From Comamonadaceae bacterium (GTDB lineage: Bacteria > Pseudomonadota > Gammaproteobacteria > Burkholderiales > Burkholderiaceae_C), in assembly GCA_947455465.1 (NCBI GenBank), contig CANGNS010000026.1, positions 1 through 40,973 of the forward strand: a DNA stretch of 40,973 nucleotides, read 5' to 3'. Below, piece after piece: positions 1-8,436 of the stretch. Each line of letters begins with the position of its first letter. The first letter of the stretch is position 1. The position numbers were made by a program, and so were the translations under genes. Below the pieces are notes generated by a model. That model worked only from the letters and a program-made list of their open reading frames with translations. It did not search any database and was not told the origin of the DNA.

Positions 1-92
1 AGCACAATGATGCCGACGACCACGCCGATGATCAGGCCGATGGGTTTCTTCGGCTTTTCTTCGACTTCCGGTTCGGGTGCAGCGTCAGCCAT
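1..92 (-). CDS. fliL: FliL, flagellar basal-body-associated protein (5' part only)
   Basis: Only the first 30 or so codons are in the window; the gene runs off the left edge. The peptide begins MADAAPEPEVEEKPKKPIG and goes straight into a hydrophobic stretch (LIIGVVVGIIVL). A short charged cytoplasmic tail followed by one membrane anchor is the N-terminal layout of FliL, the inner-membrane protein that surrounds the stator at the flagellar motor. The start is supported by a GAGAGG ribosome site a few bases upstream on the minus strand. It lies 52 bases downstream of fliK on the same strand, and fliK-fliL is a common order in proteobacterial flagellar operons. The identification rests on the anchor plus the context, since the conserved periplasmic domain is outside the window. 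Confidence 0.8.
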   Translation of the reverse strand, partial: MADAAPEPEVEEKPKKPIGLIIGVVVGIIV

Positions 93-144
93 GGGATACC
101 TCTCAATCTGTTGTCAATTGCATTCTTAGCGGGGTGCAAACACC

Positions 145-2532
145 TTAGGCCAAGACGTTCAAACCATCGGCGGCCACATTGCTTGCGGTTGCCGCGACTG
201 TAGCGGCTACCGGCTCTGCTGTTTTCTTGGCAGAAGCGCTCGATGGGCCTTGTTGGTTTCGGCCAGGTGTCGGATTTCCGCCGGATTGACGGCTGGAATC
301 CCCATTCACCCAGACGGAAGCAACTGTCGTGCCAGCCTCGGTCAGCGCGTCGCGCAGGCGATGGGCGCCCTGGGCCATCAATTCACGGGTCATGGCGTTG
401 TCGGTGCTAAAACTGGCATCCAGGCCGGCGGCATGCATATCGAGCTGGACGTCGATCTGGCCCAAGGCGCCCGGTTGCATGCGCATTTGCATCTTCCACT
501 GGCCGCGCTCAATTTGGGCGATCAGGCGCTGGGCGATGGCTTCGCCCACGCGGTCGGCCAGTTGCTGGTAGTGCGCGGCGCGCTGCTCGGCCAAAGCCTG
601 GGGCGTGGCGGCCTCTGCTTTGGCGACCACGGCGGCATTCTGGGGCGCGGCGCTGGACTGGGCGGCGCTGCCAAGCGCCGCTGGGGCGCTGGGCTCGGCA
701 TCGGAGGCCGACAGGCGTTCGGCTTGCAGCGCTTCCAGGTCCAGGCCTTGGGGTACTTCGATGTGTACGTTTTCCCAGGTCTTTGCGGCGTTGGTGGCTG
801 CGGCGAGCGTTGCAGGCGTGGCCAAAGTGGCAGCTTGGGTTGCTACAGCGGGCAGGTTGGTCGCGTCAGACTTGGTTGACGTGCCGCTGGCGCCTAGGGT
901 CTGGGCGGTGGGCAGGGTCGGGCTCACCGGGCTGCCGGCGGGCGCTGCGTCCACGGCAAGAGGCGTTGCGGGTGCGGGCAGGGCGGCGGGCAAGGGCAGT
1001 GCCGGGGCAAGCGGCGCAGCGGCCGCGTTTGCGGCGGGTGTAAGGCCTGCGAGTACGTCCGACACCTTGGCGCCCGAGAGCAGCGCAGCCCAGCTGATTT
1101 GCTTGTTATTGCCCGAGGCCTGGGCCAATCGGCGGGTAATGGCCTGGTCGGGCGGCGTGAGCGTCAGACGCAGGCTGGTCGGTGCCGGCGCGGGGGGCAG
1201 GTCCGCCTCTACCGGGCTGGGCGCGGTCGCTGCCTGCACGGCCAGGCTGACGGCGCTGGCCACTGGCAGCAAGGCGGCGGCATCAGCACGCGTGCTGGCT
1301 TTGCCGGTGACCGACAGCGCGGTGATCTGCACGTTCGGTGCCTCAGAGGTGCTTGGTGCGCCAGGCTGCGCGTTGGCTGCGACGGCCAAGCCAGCTTGCA
1401 CCGCTGCAGCCAGGTTGAAAGGCTGCGCACTCGTGGCGTCGGCAGGGCTTGTGGGCGTGGACGGGATGGCATCGGCATCGCTGCTGGCGGCCTTGGGCGA
1501 GGCGCCCAGGCGGGTGTTCAACATCAGCGCCACCGGGACAAAGGCGGCCGCTTCGGCGCCGTCCTGGCCTGGCTCGCCGGGGTTTTTGTCCTTGGCCTGC
1601 GCGCTAGCGGGCTTGGCTGTCGTTGCCGTCGCAGGTGTCTGCTGCGCAGCCCAGGACAGGGCGTTGCTGGCCGCCGCCAGGGTGCTCGGTGCCGTTGGAG
1701 CTGGACTTGCAGTTGGAGTTGGAGTTGGAGTTGGAGTTGGAGTTGGAGTTGGAGTTGGAGTTGGAGTTGGAGTTGGAGTTGGAGTTGGAGTTGGAGTTGG
1801 AGTTGGAGTTGGAGTTGGCAAGGCGACCGGCGCGCTTGCGGCGGCGGCAGTTGCAGCGGCCTGCGACGCGAGCGCGGACAGGTCGATACCTGCAGGCGCA
1901 GTGCTTGCTGACGGGTTTGCTTTGGGGCTTGCCAGGGCGCCAAACCAGGTGGGCTCCACGCTGGGCGCAAGGTTTGTTGTTGCTGCCTGTGCACTGCCTG
2001 GCGCATGGGCGTCTTTGAGCGCCACCGAGGCGGCCAATTGGGCCAGCAGGGATGGCGCGCCGTTTACGGCGCCAGGCGCCGCGGTGCTGTTGCCCACCGA
2101 GATGGTCAGACCGGCAGCCGGGCTGCCCGTGCTCGCCAGGCCTGCCAGGCCTGCCAATTGCAGATCGATGCCGGCGCCGCTCAGGGCTGTGCTGGCATCA
2201 GACTTGGCACTGGTGGCGCCAAACAGGGCTTGGACGGCGGTTTCGCCCAATCCCTGGGCCCGGGCGAAGTCGGCCAGGGTCGCCATGTCGGGCAGGGGCG
2301 CGTCGGTGGTGATGACGCTGAGCTTATTGCCCAGCGGCACCACCTGCAAACCGGCCGCCGCTGGCGCGGCGCTGGCAAGGGCTTGCCGCTCGAGCTTGAG
2401 CATTTGGCCGTTGAAAACGCCGGCAAATTCGCTGCTTTGGGGGCTCGAATCGGTCCCCGCGCCGGGGCTGGGTAGCTCGCCTCCCCTCGGAGCAGCGGTC
2501 GGGGCGGTCAAAAAGTTCATCGTCGGGTCCAT
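145..2532 (-). CDS. fliK: FliK, flagellar hook-length control protein
   Basis: 795 residues. FliK is secreted through the flagellar export gate; it measures hook length and switches export from hook to filament substrates. The long N-terminal two thirds is Ala/Pro/Thr/Ser-rich and of low complexity, as usual for the ruler part. The C-terminal Flg_hook domain is at roughly residues 647-746 (QRLIAQIERGQWKMQMRMQP, then a LGQIDVQLDMH-type core and LMAQGAHRLRDALTEAG) and is followed by a polar tail of about 50 residues. Residues 239-274 are 18 uninterrupted Pro-Thr pairs encoded by a perfect hexanucleotide repeat. The start is set by AGGAAGA eight bases before the ATG. It is larger than the 400-500 residues of many FliKs, consistent with an expanded linker. 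fliL follows on the same strand, and flhA is divergent. Confidence 0.9.
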   Translation of the reverse strand: MDPTMNFLTAPTAAPRGGELPSPGAGTDSSPQSSEFAGVFNGQMLKLERQALASAAPAAAGLQVVPLGNKLSVITTDAPLPDMATLADFARAQGLGETAVQALFGATSAKSDASTALSGAGIDLQLAGLAGLASTGSPAAGLTISVGNSTAAPGAVNGAPSLLAQLAASVALKDAHAPGSAQAATTNLAPSVEPTWFGALASPKANPSASTAPAGIDLSALASQAAATAAAASAPVALPTPTPTPTPTPTPTPTPTPTPTPTPTPTPTPTPTPTASPAPTAPSTLAAASNALSWAAQQTPATATTAKPASAQAKDKNPGEPGQDGAEAAAFVPVALMLNTRLGASPKAASSDADAIPSTPTSPADATSAQPFNLAAAVQAGLAVAANAQPGAPSTSEAPNVQITALSVTGKASTRADAAALLPVASAVSLAVQAATAPSPVEADLPPAPAPTSLRLTLTPPDQAITRRLAQASGNNKQISWAALLSGAKVSDVLAGLTPAANAAAAPLAPALPLPAALPAPATPLAVDAAPAGSPVSPTLPTAQTLGASGTSTKSDATNLPAVATQAATLATPATLAAATNAAKTWENVHIEVPQGLDLEALQAERLSASDAEPSAPAALGSAAQSSAAPQNAAVVAKAEAATPQALAEQRAAHYQQLADRVGEAIAQRLIAQIERGQWKMQMRMQPGALGQIDVQLDMHAAGLDASFSTDNAMTRELMAQGAHRLRDALTEAGTTVASVWVNGDSSRQSGGNPTPGRNQQGPSSASAKKTAEPVAATVAATASNVAADGLNVLA
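1711..1818. repeat. Perfect hexanucleotide microsatellite, 18 copies, inside fliK
   Basis: AGTTGG on the plus strand is repeated 18 times without a mismatch (108 bases). On the coding strand this reads CCA ACT, giving (Pro-Thr)18 at FliK residues 239-274. CCA and ACT are rarely used elsewhere in these GC-rich genes, so the tract looks like recent slippage expansion. Because the unit is six bases, copy-number change keeps the reading frame. Confidence 0.97.
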
Positions 2533-2648
2533 GAAGTCGTCTTCCTAATGGTGGCCACGGGGATGTGGCAATGCCATGTGTAACGCAAGAAACGTGACGG
2601 GAAAGGATTTGCCGCTTTGCAGCATGCCAGGGCGCGGGCCTGGACCGG

Positions 2649-2666
2649 TGGCATAGAGCTTGCTTT
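2649..2666 (+). promoter_or_regulatory. Sigma-54-like promoter upstream of flhA (candidate)
   Basis: TGGCAT-N5-TTGCTTT has GG and GC separated by exactly 10 bases, as in -24/-12 sigma-54 promoters. The predicted start would be near 2675, leaving a leader of about 63 bases before flhA. It sits in the 205-bp divergent fliK-flhA gap. Many Burkholderiales use FlhDC rather than sigma-54 for flagellar genes, so this may be chance. Confidence 0.35.
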
Positions 2667-2737
2667 CAGGGTCTCTGAAGCCCTTTATTTGAACTTGCCC
2701 TAGCCCCTAAACGCACGATTCCCACCGAAAACTGACT

Positions 2738-4846
2738 ATGAGCACGCTCACGCTGTCGACAATTCGACAAAATTTGTCCAAATTCAATTTCAATGACCTG
2801 AGCATTCCGGCGTTGGTGTTGATCATCATGGGCATGCTGGTCATCCCGCTGCCGCCCATGCTGCTGGACGTGCTCTTTACTTTCAATATTGCCACGGCAG
2901 TGCTGATCATCATGATCGCCATCAAGGTGCGCAAGCCGCTGGAATTCTCGTCCTTCCCCTCGGTGCTGCTGTTTGCGACCATGCTGCGCCTGGCGCTCAA
3001 TGTGGCCTCCACGCGGGTAATTTTGGTCAACGGCCACGAAGGCCACGAGGCGGCCGGCAAGGTGGTGGCCGCCTTTGGTGAATTCGTGATTGGCGGCAAC
3101 TACGTCGTCGGTTTCATTATTTTTGCGATCCTGATGATCGTGAACTTCTTTGTGGTGACCAAGGGCGCGGGCCGCGTCTCTGAGGTCAATGCCCGCTTTA
3201 CCCTGGACGCCATGCCCGGCAAACAAATGGCGATTGACGCCGACCTGAATGCCGGCGTGATCGACCAGGACACCGCCCGCCAGCGCCGCGCTGAGCTGGG
3301 CCAGGAGTCGGACTTCTTCGGCTCCATGGACGGTGCCTCCAAATTTGTCAGCGGCGACGCCATGGCCGGCCTCCTGATTTTGATCATCAACCTGGTCGGC
3401 GGCCTGGCCATTGGCATTGGCCAGCACGGCCTGTCGCTGAGCGAAGCGGGGCGGATTTACTCCTTGCTGACCATCGGTGACGGCCTGGTTGCCCAGATTC
3501 CTTCGCTGTTGCTCTCGCTGGCCACCGCCATCGTGGTGACCCGGGTGACCACGACCGAGTCCATGACCGAGCAGGCCACCTCGCAGCTGGGCAATCCGGC
3601 CGCTTTGTTTGTGACCTCGTCCATCATGGCCACCTTGGGCCTGGTGCCCGGCATGCCGCATCTGGTGTTTATCGTCTTGTCCGCCTGCGCCGCGGGCGCG
3701 GGCTGGATGCTGTTGCGCCGCGAAGCGACCAAAGAAACCACCGAGGAAGTGGCCGCCGCCGTGGCCGCCTCCGAGCAGCCCAAAGAGCTGGACTGGGAAG
3801 ACCTGGACCAGGTCGATCTGGTGGGCCTGGAAATCGGCTACGGCCTCATCCCCCTGGTCAACGCCGAAACCGGCGGCCAGCTGATGACGCGCGTCAAAGG
3901 CGTGCGCAAGAAATTGTCGGCCGAACTGGGCTTTTTGATCCAGCCTGTGCGCATCCGCGATGCCTTGAGCATCGACCCGGACAGTTACCAAATTGTGCTC
4001 AAAGGCGTGGTGCGCGGGCGCGGCAAGATCAAAGTGGGCCGCGAAATGGCGATCAACCCCGGCCAGGTGTATGGCAATTTGGAAGGCACGCCCACCCAAG
4101 AGCCCGCCTTCGGCCTGGACGCGGTGTGGATCGAGCCCTCGCAGCGCGACCATGCCCGCTCCATGGGCTACACCGTGGTCGACGCGGCCACGGCCATTGC
4201 CACCCACCTGAACAAAGTGCTGCGCGAAAACTCCTCCGATTTGCTCAGCCACGACGAAGTCCAGCAACTCCTGGACAAGCTGACGGCCAAGTCGCCCAAG
4301 CTGGTCGAGGACCTGGTGCCCTCCAAGCTGTCTTTGGGCGTGCTGACGCGCACTTTGCAAGGCCTGCTCAACGACTCGGTCTCTATCCGCGACATGCGAA
4401 CGATTGTCGAGACGCTTTCCGAAGTGGCCGCCCGCACCCAAGAGCCCGAGCAGCTGACCGCCTTGGTGCGCCCGCGCCTGGGCCGCATGATTGTGCAAAA
4501 CCTGCTCGACGACAAAGAAACCTTGTCGGTCATGACCCTGGACCCCGGCCTGGAGCAGTTGCTGCACAACGTGTTGCAGCAGCAAAGCCAGGGCCAAAAT
4601 GTGGTCATCGAGCCCGGCCTGGCCGAGCGCCTGTTCTCTGCGCTGCGCGACGGCACCAAATCGGTCGAAGACCTGGGCCACGCCGCCGTGCTGGTCGTCT
4701 CCCCGGCGATTCGCCCCTGGCTGTCCAAGGCCGCACGCCACCGCGTAAGCGAGTTGTCCGTCCTGTCGTATGCCGAGATTCCGGACGACCAGTCGGTCAA
4801 AGTCATCCACACCGTACACGCCGAACCCAAAGAGGGCTTGCAATAA
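2738..4846 (+). CDS. flhA: FlhA, flagellar export gate protein
   Basis: 702 residues, normal for the family. FlhA is the inner-membrane export gate of the flagellar type III secretion apparatus; its cytoplasmic ring binds chaperone-substrate complexes. The N-terminal half holds about eight membrane segments, starting at LSIPALVLIIMGMLVIPLPP. The conserved FHIPEP-family loop is present (RFTLDAMPGKQMAIDADL, then DQDTARQRRAEL), as is the cytoplasmic FlhAc domain from about residue 350 to the end. The ATG at 2738 has no strong ribosome site, but the N-terminus aligns with family members as remembered. flhF follows 53 bases downstream, so flhA-flhF-flhG-fliA-(fliS) are probably one transcription unit. 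The large antisense frame opposite it is a high-GC shadow. Confidence 0.96.
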   Translation: MSTLTLSTIRQNLSKFNFNDLSIPALVLIIMGMLVIPLPPMLLDVLFTFNIATAVLIIMIAIKVRKPLEFSSFPSVLLFATMLRLALNVASTRVILVNGHEGHEAAGKVVAAFGEFVIGGNYVVGFIIFAILMIVNFFVVTKGAGRVSEVNARFTLDAMPGKQMAIDADLNAGVIDQDTARQRRAELGQESDFFGSMDGASKFVSGDAMAGLLILIINLVGGLAIGIGQHGLSLSEAGRIYSLLTIGDGLVAQIPSLLLSLATAIVVTRVTTTESMTEQATSQLGNPAALFVTSSIMATLGLVPGMPHLVFIVLSACAAGAGWMLLRREATKETTEEVAAAVAASEQPKELDWEDLDQVDLVGLEIGYGLIPLVNAETGGQLMTRVKGVRKKLSAELGFLIQPVRIRDALSIDPDSYQIVLKGVVRGRGKIKVGREMAINPGQVYGNLEGTPTQEPAFGLDAVWIEPSQRDHARSMGYTVVDAATAIATHLNKVLRENSSDLLSHDEVQQLLDKLTAKSPKLVEDLVPSKLSLGVLTRTLQGLLNDSVSIRDMRTIVETLSEVAARTQEPEQLTALVRPRLGRMIVQNLLDDKETLSVMTLDPGLEQLLHNVLQQQSQGQNVVIEPGLAERLFSALRDGTKSVEDLGHAAVLVVSPAIRPWLSKAARHRVSELSVLSYAEIPDDQSVKVIHTVHAEPKEGLQ

Positions 4847-4899
4847 CAGGACCTCTGTCCTGGCAGCCCCTATCTAATTACCTCTGAGAGACACCCACC

Positions 4900-6234
4900 A
4901 TGGAACTCAAACGAATTTTGGCCAATGACACCAAAAGTGCCACGGAAAAGGCCATGGCCTTGTACGGGCGCAATGTGCTGGTCATCTCCAACCATAGCGT
5001 GGGCGGCCAGACCGAGCTGGTCGTGGCAATTGATATCGAAGAGCCAAGCCAGGCCGGCGGCGGCGACGCCAGCGCAGCCGTGTTGCTCAACTCGTCCACC
5101 GGTTTCAAGCAGCAACTGGCCAAAGCCCAGTCGCAGCCCAAGACCGCCGCAGCCAAAGAGGGCGCCAAAGAGGTGTTCCAAGACGCCGCAGCAGACCGCA
5201 GCCTGCCGGTGCGCCAGGCCGAACCCAAAACCGGCAATGATTTCGCCAGTGGCGAAATCATGGACCTGATCCGCGATGAACTGGCTGCCTTGCGCCGCGA
5301 ATTTCACATGACGCAACAGCAGCCCGGCTGGCACAGCGGCCACCGCCTGGCCCCCGAGGTCGAGGAGATGATGCGCTCCTTCACCCAGTCGGGCATGCCG
5401 ACCGGTTTGCGCACCTTGCTGCTCGACACCGTCAAAGACATGCGCAGCGAAGACGAGGCCTTGCTGGCCGTGCGCGGCCAGCTCGAGCAAGTCGCGCACC
5501 GCCCCAGCGCCCCCCTTCCTAGCAGCGGCGTGCACCTGATTGCCGGGCCTTCCGGTTCAGGTAAAACCACCATGGCGGTGCGCTTGGCGCGCCATGCTGC
5601 GGCGCAGCACGGCTTAGGCCAAGTCGCCATCGTTAGCTATCGCGACGAGCGCGTGGGCGCATGGGCGCAGACCCAGGCGCTGGCCGCCCAGGCCGGGGTG
5701 GAATGTTTTGTCGCCGACAGCAGCGCCGCCCTGAGCGCCGTTTTGGGCCAGTTGGCCTCGCGCACACTGGTATTGATAGACACCTCGGGCACCCACATGG
5801 CCGAGCGGGTCACGGAAGTGCAGGCGGTTTGCCCCGCATGCCAGACCCATGCGCTGGTGGCGGCAGACGCCTCCACAGCTACTTTGCGCCGCGCTTTGCG
5901 CGCCTCGGGCATCCGCTGGAACAGCCTGATGGTCAGTAAATTGGACGAATCGGTGCAGCCTTGGCCCCTGGTGGAGTTTCTCTGCGATAATTTTCTCGCG
6001 CTATCGGCGGCGAGCGATGGAGCCCAGTTGGGGGCTTTGAAGCAAGATTTGAGTGCCGGTTCGTTGGTGGAAATGGCAGTTGCCCAGATTTCGAGGGCAC
6101 CGCAGACCATAGGGCCGATTTCGGCCATCGCCCCGATTCAGGTATCCAAACCCGTGTCTTCCAAGCTGCCGCCGCCGTCGCCGCGCTTGTTTACGCCTGC
6201 CAGCCCCCGAGGGATGCGCGGGCCTTTTAACTGA
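4900..6234 (+). CDS. flhF: FlhF, SRP-type GTPase for polar flagellum placement
   Basis: 444 residues. FlhF is the third SRP-family GTPase; it sets the site and number of polar flagella together with FlhG. The N-terminal region (1-120) begins MELKRILANDTKSATEKAMALYG, typical of FlhF, and is followed by a variable Ala-rich linker. The NG domain starts near residue 205: Walker A GPSGSGKTT at 216-224, a G3-like DTSGTHMAER where DTAG is usual, and the guanine-recognition element SKLDE where TKLDE is usual. Both changes are conservative. The start ATG follows a GAGAG element. It lies between flhA and flhG, the standard order in bacteria with polar flagella, so polar rather than peritrichous flagellation is expected. 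Confidence 0.94.
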   Translation: MELKRILANDTKSATEKAMALYGRNVLVISNHSVGGQTELVVAIDIEEPSQAGGGDASAAVLLNSSTGFKQQLAKAQSQPKTAAAKEGAKEVFQDAAADRSLPVRQAEPKTGNDFASGEIMDLIRDELAALRREFHMTQQQPGWHSGHRLAPEVEEMMRSFTQSGMPTGLRTLLLDTVKDMRSEDEALLAVRGQLEQVAHRPSAPLPSSGVHLIAGPSGSGKTTMAVRLARHAAAQHGLGQVAIVSYRDERVGAWAQTQALAAQAGVECFVADSSAALSAVLGQLASRTLVLIDTSGTHMAERVTEVQAVCPACQTHALVAADASTATLRRALRASGIRWNSLMVSKLDESVQPWPLVEFLCDNFLALSAASDGAQLGALKQDLSAGSLVEMAVAQISRAPQTIGPISAIAPIQVSKPVSSKLPPPSPRLFTPASPRGMRGPFN

Positions 6235-6251
6235 GTTTTTGCTGGGTCACA

Positions 6252-7070
6252 ATGAATAAAACGTCGCGTACAGAGGTTATCGGTATTGCAAGTGGCAAAG
6301 GGGGCGTTGGCAAGACGACCGCTGCGGTCAATCTTGCGATCGCCCTCAAAATGGCCGGGCACCGGGTCATGCTGTTCGACGCCGATATGGGGCTGGCCAA
6401 CGCCCAAATCGCCCTGGGCTGCGTGTGCCCCTTTAATTTGAGTCACTTTATGAGTGGCCAAAAGACGCTGCAAGAGATCATCGTCACCTCCCGCCACGGC
6501 GTTACCCTGGTGCCGGGCGCCTCGGGCGTGAAAGAGCTGGCCTCGCTCACACGGGTGCAAGCATCCCGCATTGTGCAATCTTTCAGCGCGCTGGAAGACG
6601 AGATTGACTACCTGATTGTGGACATGGCGGCCGGTATTTCGCCCACGGTGCTGACCTTTATGGGCGCCTGCCAGCGCCGCTTTATCGTGGTGCGGGACGA
6701 TCCCTCGTCCATTGCCGACGCCTACGGCACCATCAAAGTGCTGATCCAGGACTACGACCTTAACGAGATTTACATCGTCCCCAACGCGGTGAACAGCCAG
6801 GCCGACGGGCAAAACCTGTACCGGCGTATCAACCAGGTGTGCGCCCAGTTCCTCAATTTCACGACGCATTACCTTGGCTCCATCGAAAACGACGACGCCA
6901 TCTTGGCGGCGCACAAAAAATACGAGCCGGTATTGGAGTTCGCCCCCCGCAGCAACGCGGCGCGCGACTTCAAGCGCCTGGCCAAATCGGTGACCCAAAT
7001 GCCGCCTATCGAGAATTTCTCGGGAGGAATGCAGTTTTTTGTTGAACGCCTGGTGCGCCACCAAGCCTGA
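6252..7070 (+). CDS. flhG: FlhG/FleN, MinD-like ATPase controlling flagellar number
   Basis: 272 residues, ParA/MinD family. It has a deviant Walker A at residues 15-23 (GKGGVGKTT), the switch region FDADMGLANAQIALG and a Walker B-like YLIVDMAAGISPTVL. FlhG antagonises FlhF and limits flagella to the right number per pole, partly by acting on flagellar transcription regulators or the C-ring. A C-terminal amphipathic end (IENFSGGMQFFVERLVRHQA) could serve as the membrane-targeting helix seen in MinD-like proteins. It starts 17 bases after flhF, and its TGA shares one base with the fliA ATG (TGATG), which suggests translational coupling. Confidence 0.93.
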   Translation: MNKTSRTEVIGIASGKGGVGKTTAAVNLAIALKMAGHRVMLFDADMGLANAQIALGCVCPFNLSHFMSGQKTLQEIIVTSRHGVTLVPGASGVKELASLTRVQASRIVQSFSALEDEIDYLIVDMAAGISPTVLTFMGACQRRFIVVRDDPSSIADAYGTIKVLIQDYDLNEIYIVPNAVNSQADGQNLYRRINQVCAQFLNFTTHYLGSIENDDAILAAHKKYEPVLEFAPRSNAARDFKRLAKSVTQMPPIENFSGGMQFFVERLVRHQA

Positions 7071-7822
7071 TGTCCATGGTCAACGCGGCAAGCCTGTACC
7101 AAGATACGCACGACGCCAGCGAAGCGCTGGTGATGGCGCATTTGGGCATGGTCAAGCGCGTGGCGCTGCACCTGAAGGTGCGTATTCCGCCCTTCATGGA
7201 GCTCGACGAGCTCATTCAGGTCGGCATGATTGGTCTTTTAGAGGCGGCGCGGTCGTATGACGCCTCCAAAGGCGTCGAATTTGAGAGTTATGCCCTAAGC
7301 CGGGTGCGCGGCGCCATCTTGGACGAGGTGCGCCAGCTGTCCTACCTGCCGCGCTCGGCCGTGGCCTTTAACAAATCGGAGAACGAGGCGACCCATTTCC
7401 TGGCCAGCGAGCTGGGCCGGGCGCCCACCCAGGCCGAACTGGCCGAGCACATGGGCGACGATTTGGAAGAATTCCAGAAAAAACGCGGCAATGCCAAGCG
7501 TTTTGAGACTTTGTCCATGGAAGTGATCAACGACGAGGTGCTGGGCATCGCCGACGAGCGCTCGCGCCAGCCCGACGCCATCGTCGAGCACGAAGATTTC
7601 ATGCGCGCCGTCACCGACGCCATCGCCGATTTGCCCGAGCGTGACCAGCTTTTGATGTCTCTTTACTATGTGGAAGAGCTCAATCTCAAGGAAATCGGGG
7701 AAGTTTTGGGGGTGACCGAGTCGCGCATCAGCCAGCTTCTGAGCGGCATCGTGAAAAAGCTGCGCGTCTCCCTCGGCATCGAGGAGCGGGCCAAATCCAA
7801 GCCACAAAAGGTGGCGCCGTGA
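7070..7822 (+). CDS. fliA: FliA, flagellar sigma factor 28
   Basis: 250 residues. Sigma-28 directs RNA polymerase to late flagellar and chemotaxis promoters. Region 2 is clear (MAHLGMVKRVALHLKVRIPP, then ELIQVGMIGLLEAARSYD and VEFESYALSRVRGAILDEVR), region 3 spans about 100-160, and region 4 with its helix-turn-helix is LNLKEIGEVLGVTESRISQL near the C-terminus. The start overlaps the flhG stop by one base. A sigma-28-type promoter for fliS (7841-7867) begins 19 bases after the fliA stop, so FliA would drive the gene immediately downstream. Confidence 0.96.
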   Translation: MSMVNAASLYQDTHDASEALVMAHLGMVKRVALHLKVRIPPFMELDELIQVGMIGLLEAARSYDASKGVEFESYALSRVRGAILDEVRQLSYLPRSAVAFNKSENEATHFLASELGRAPTQAELAEHMGDDLEEFQKKRGNAKRFETLSMEVINDEVLGIADERSRQPDAIVEHEDFMRAVTDAIADLPERDQLLMSLYYVEELNLKEIGEVLGVTESRISQLLSGIVKKLRVSLGIEERAKSKPQKVAP

Positions 7823-7840
7823 CCGATATTGCCAAATCCC

Positions 7841-7867
7841 TCAAGTTTTTGAAGAGTGCGTCGATGT
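7841..7867 (+). promoter_or_regulatory. Sigma-28 (FliA)-type promoter for fliS
   Basis: TCAAGTTT-N11-GTCGATGT, compared with the enterobacterial consensus TAAAGTTT-N11-GCCGATAA: seven of eight match in the -35 and five of eight in the -10, with the exact spacing. The predicted start lies near 7875, giving a leader of about 28 bases with the AGGAG ribosome site of fliS. Confidence 0.6.
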
Positions 7868-7902
7868 CTACTGTGTACAGCAACCCAGTAGGAGAAAAAG
7901 AC

Positions 7903-8313
7903 ATGCGAGTTCACTTCAAGGCGATGGATTCTTACGGATCAGACAATTTGGCCTCCCAGGCGTCCGTGGCCAACAACGTGGCGCTCATCCAGATGCTGTT
8001 TGACGGCCTGGTCGACAGCCTGGTTCAGGCCCAAGGCCATTTGGCCCATGGGGCTATTCAGGAAAAAGGCAAGTGCATTGCCCGCGCCAGCCGTATCGTG
8101 GTAGGCCTGCAGGGTGCTTTGGATTTCACCAAAGGCGGCGAGTTGGCACAAAACTTGAATGATTTGTACAACTATGTGACCCGGCGTCTGATTTTCGCCA
8201 ATGCGCACAATGACATGGAAGCCATCAAGGAAGTGCATGGCCTGATGTCGGAAATCCGCATGGCTTGGGAGCAATTGCCCACTTTGCTGCCGGCGCAAGC
8301 CAAGCTGCATTAA
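7903..8313 (+). CDS. fliS: FliS, flagellin export chaperone
   Basis: 136 residues from the chosen ATG, the usual FliS size. FliS binds the C-terminus of flagellin in the cytosol and delivers it to FlhA. The four-helix bundle signature is clear: VALIQMLFDGLVDSLVQAQG, KCIARASRIVVGLQGALDF, GGELAQNLNDLYNYVTRRL and EVHGLMSEIRMAWEQLP. The frame stays open upstream to a GTG overlapping the fliA stop, but AGGAG eight bases before the ATG at 7903 and the sigma-28-like promoter ending at 7867 argue for this start. FliS usually sits beside fliC and fliD; here it is beside fliA and motA, and fliC and fliD are not in the window. Confidence 0.9.
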   Translation: MRVHFKAMDSYGSDNLASQASVANNVALIQMLFDGLVDSLVQAQGHLAHGAIQEKGKCIARASRIVVGLQGALDFTKGGELAQNLNDLYNYVTRRLIFANAHNDMEAIKEVHGLMSEIRMAWEQLPTLLPAQAKLH

Positions 8314-8321
8314 GGGCACAA

Positions 8322-8384
8322 TGCCGGTCCATGGGGGCCGGCAGCGACGGATATTTTTTACGGGCCACCATCGTGTGGCCCTTT
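8322..8384 (+). terminator. Two hairpins between fliS and motA (terminator-like)
   Basis: The first hairpin pairs 8322-8330 with 8335-8343 (nine pairs with one G-T, four-base loop), with a run of six T ten bases further on. The second pairs GGGCCAC (8362-8368) with GTGGCCC (8375-8381) and is followed directly by TTT. Together they probably end the fliS transcript, although neither has a classic long U-tract right at the stem. Confidence 0.5.
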
Positions 8385-8436
8385 ACCGGTTGTGCGTACT
8401 AGTGGTTAGATGCACACCGTCCTTTTGGGAACGACT

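Noticed and set aside
1711..1818. CRISPR-like direct repeat
   Set aside because: Units are 6 bases with no spacers and lie inside the coding frame of fliK; this is a microsatellite.
605..2548. 647-residue open frame on the plus strand across fliK
   Set aside because: Antisense shadow of a high-GC gene; the product is Ala/Val/Gly-rich with a (Gly-Val) run from the repeat and no domain, while the minus frame is a clear FliK.
2666..4843. 725-residue minus-strand frame over flhA
   Set aside because: Shadow of flhA; His/Gln-rich and of low information, whereas the plus frame has the full FlhA signature.
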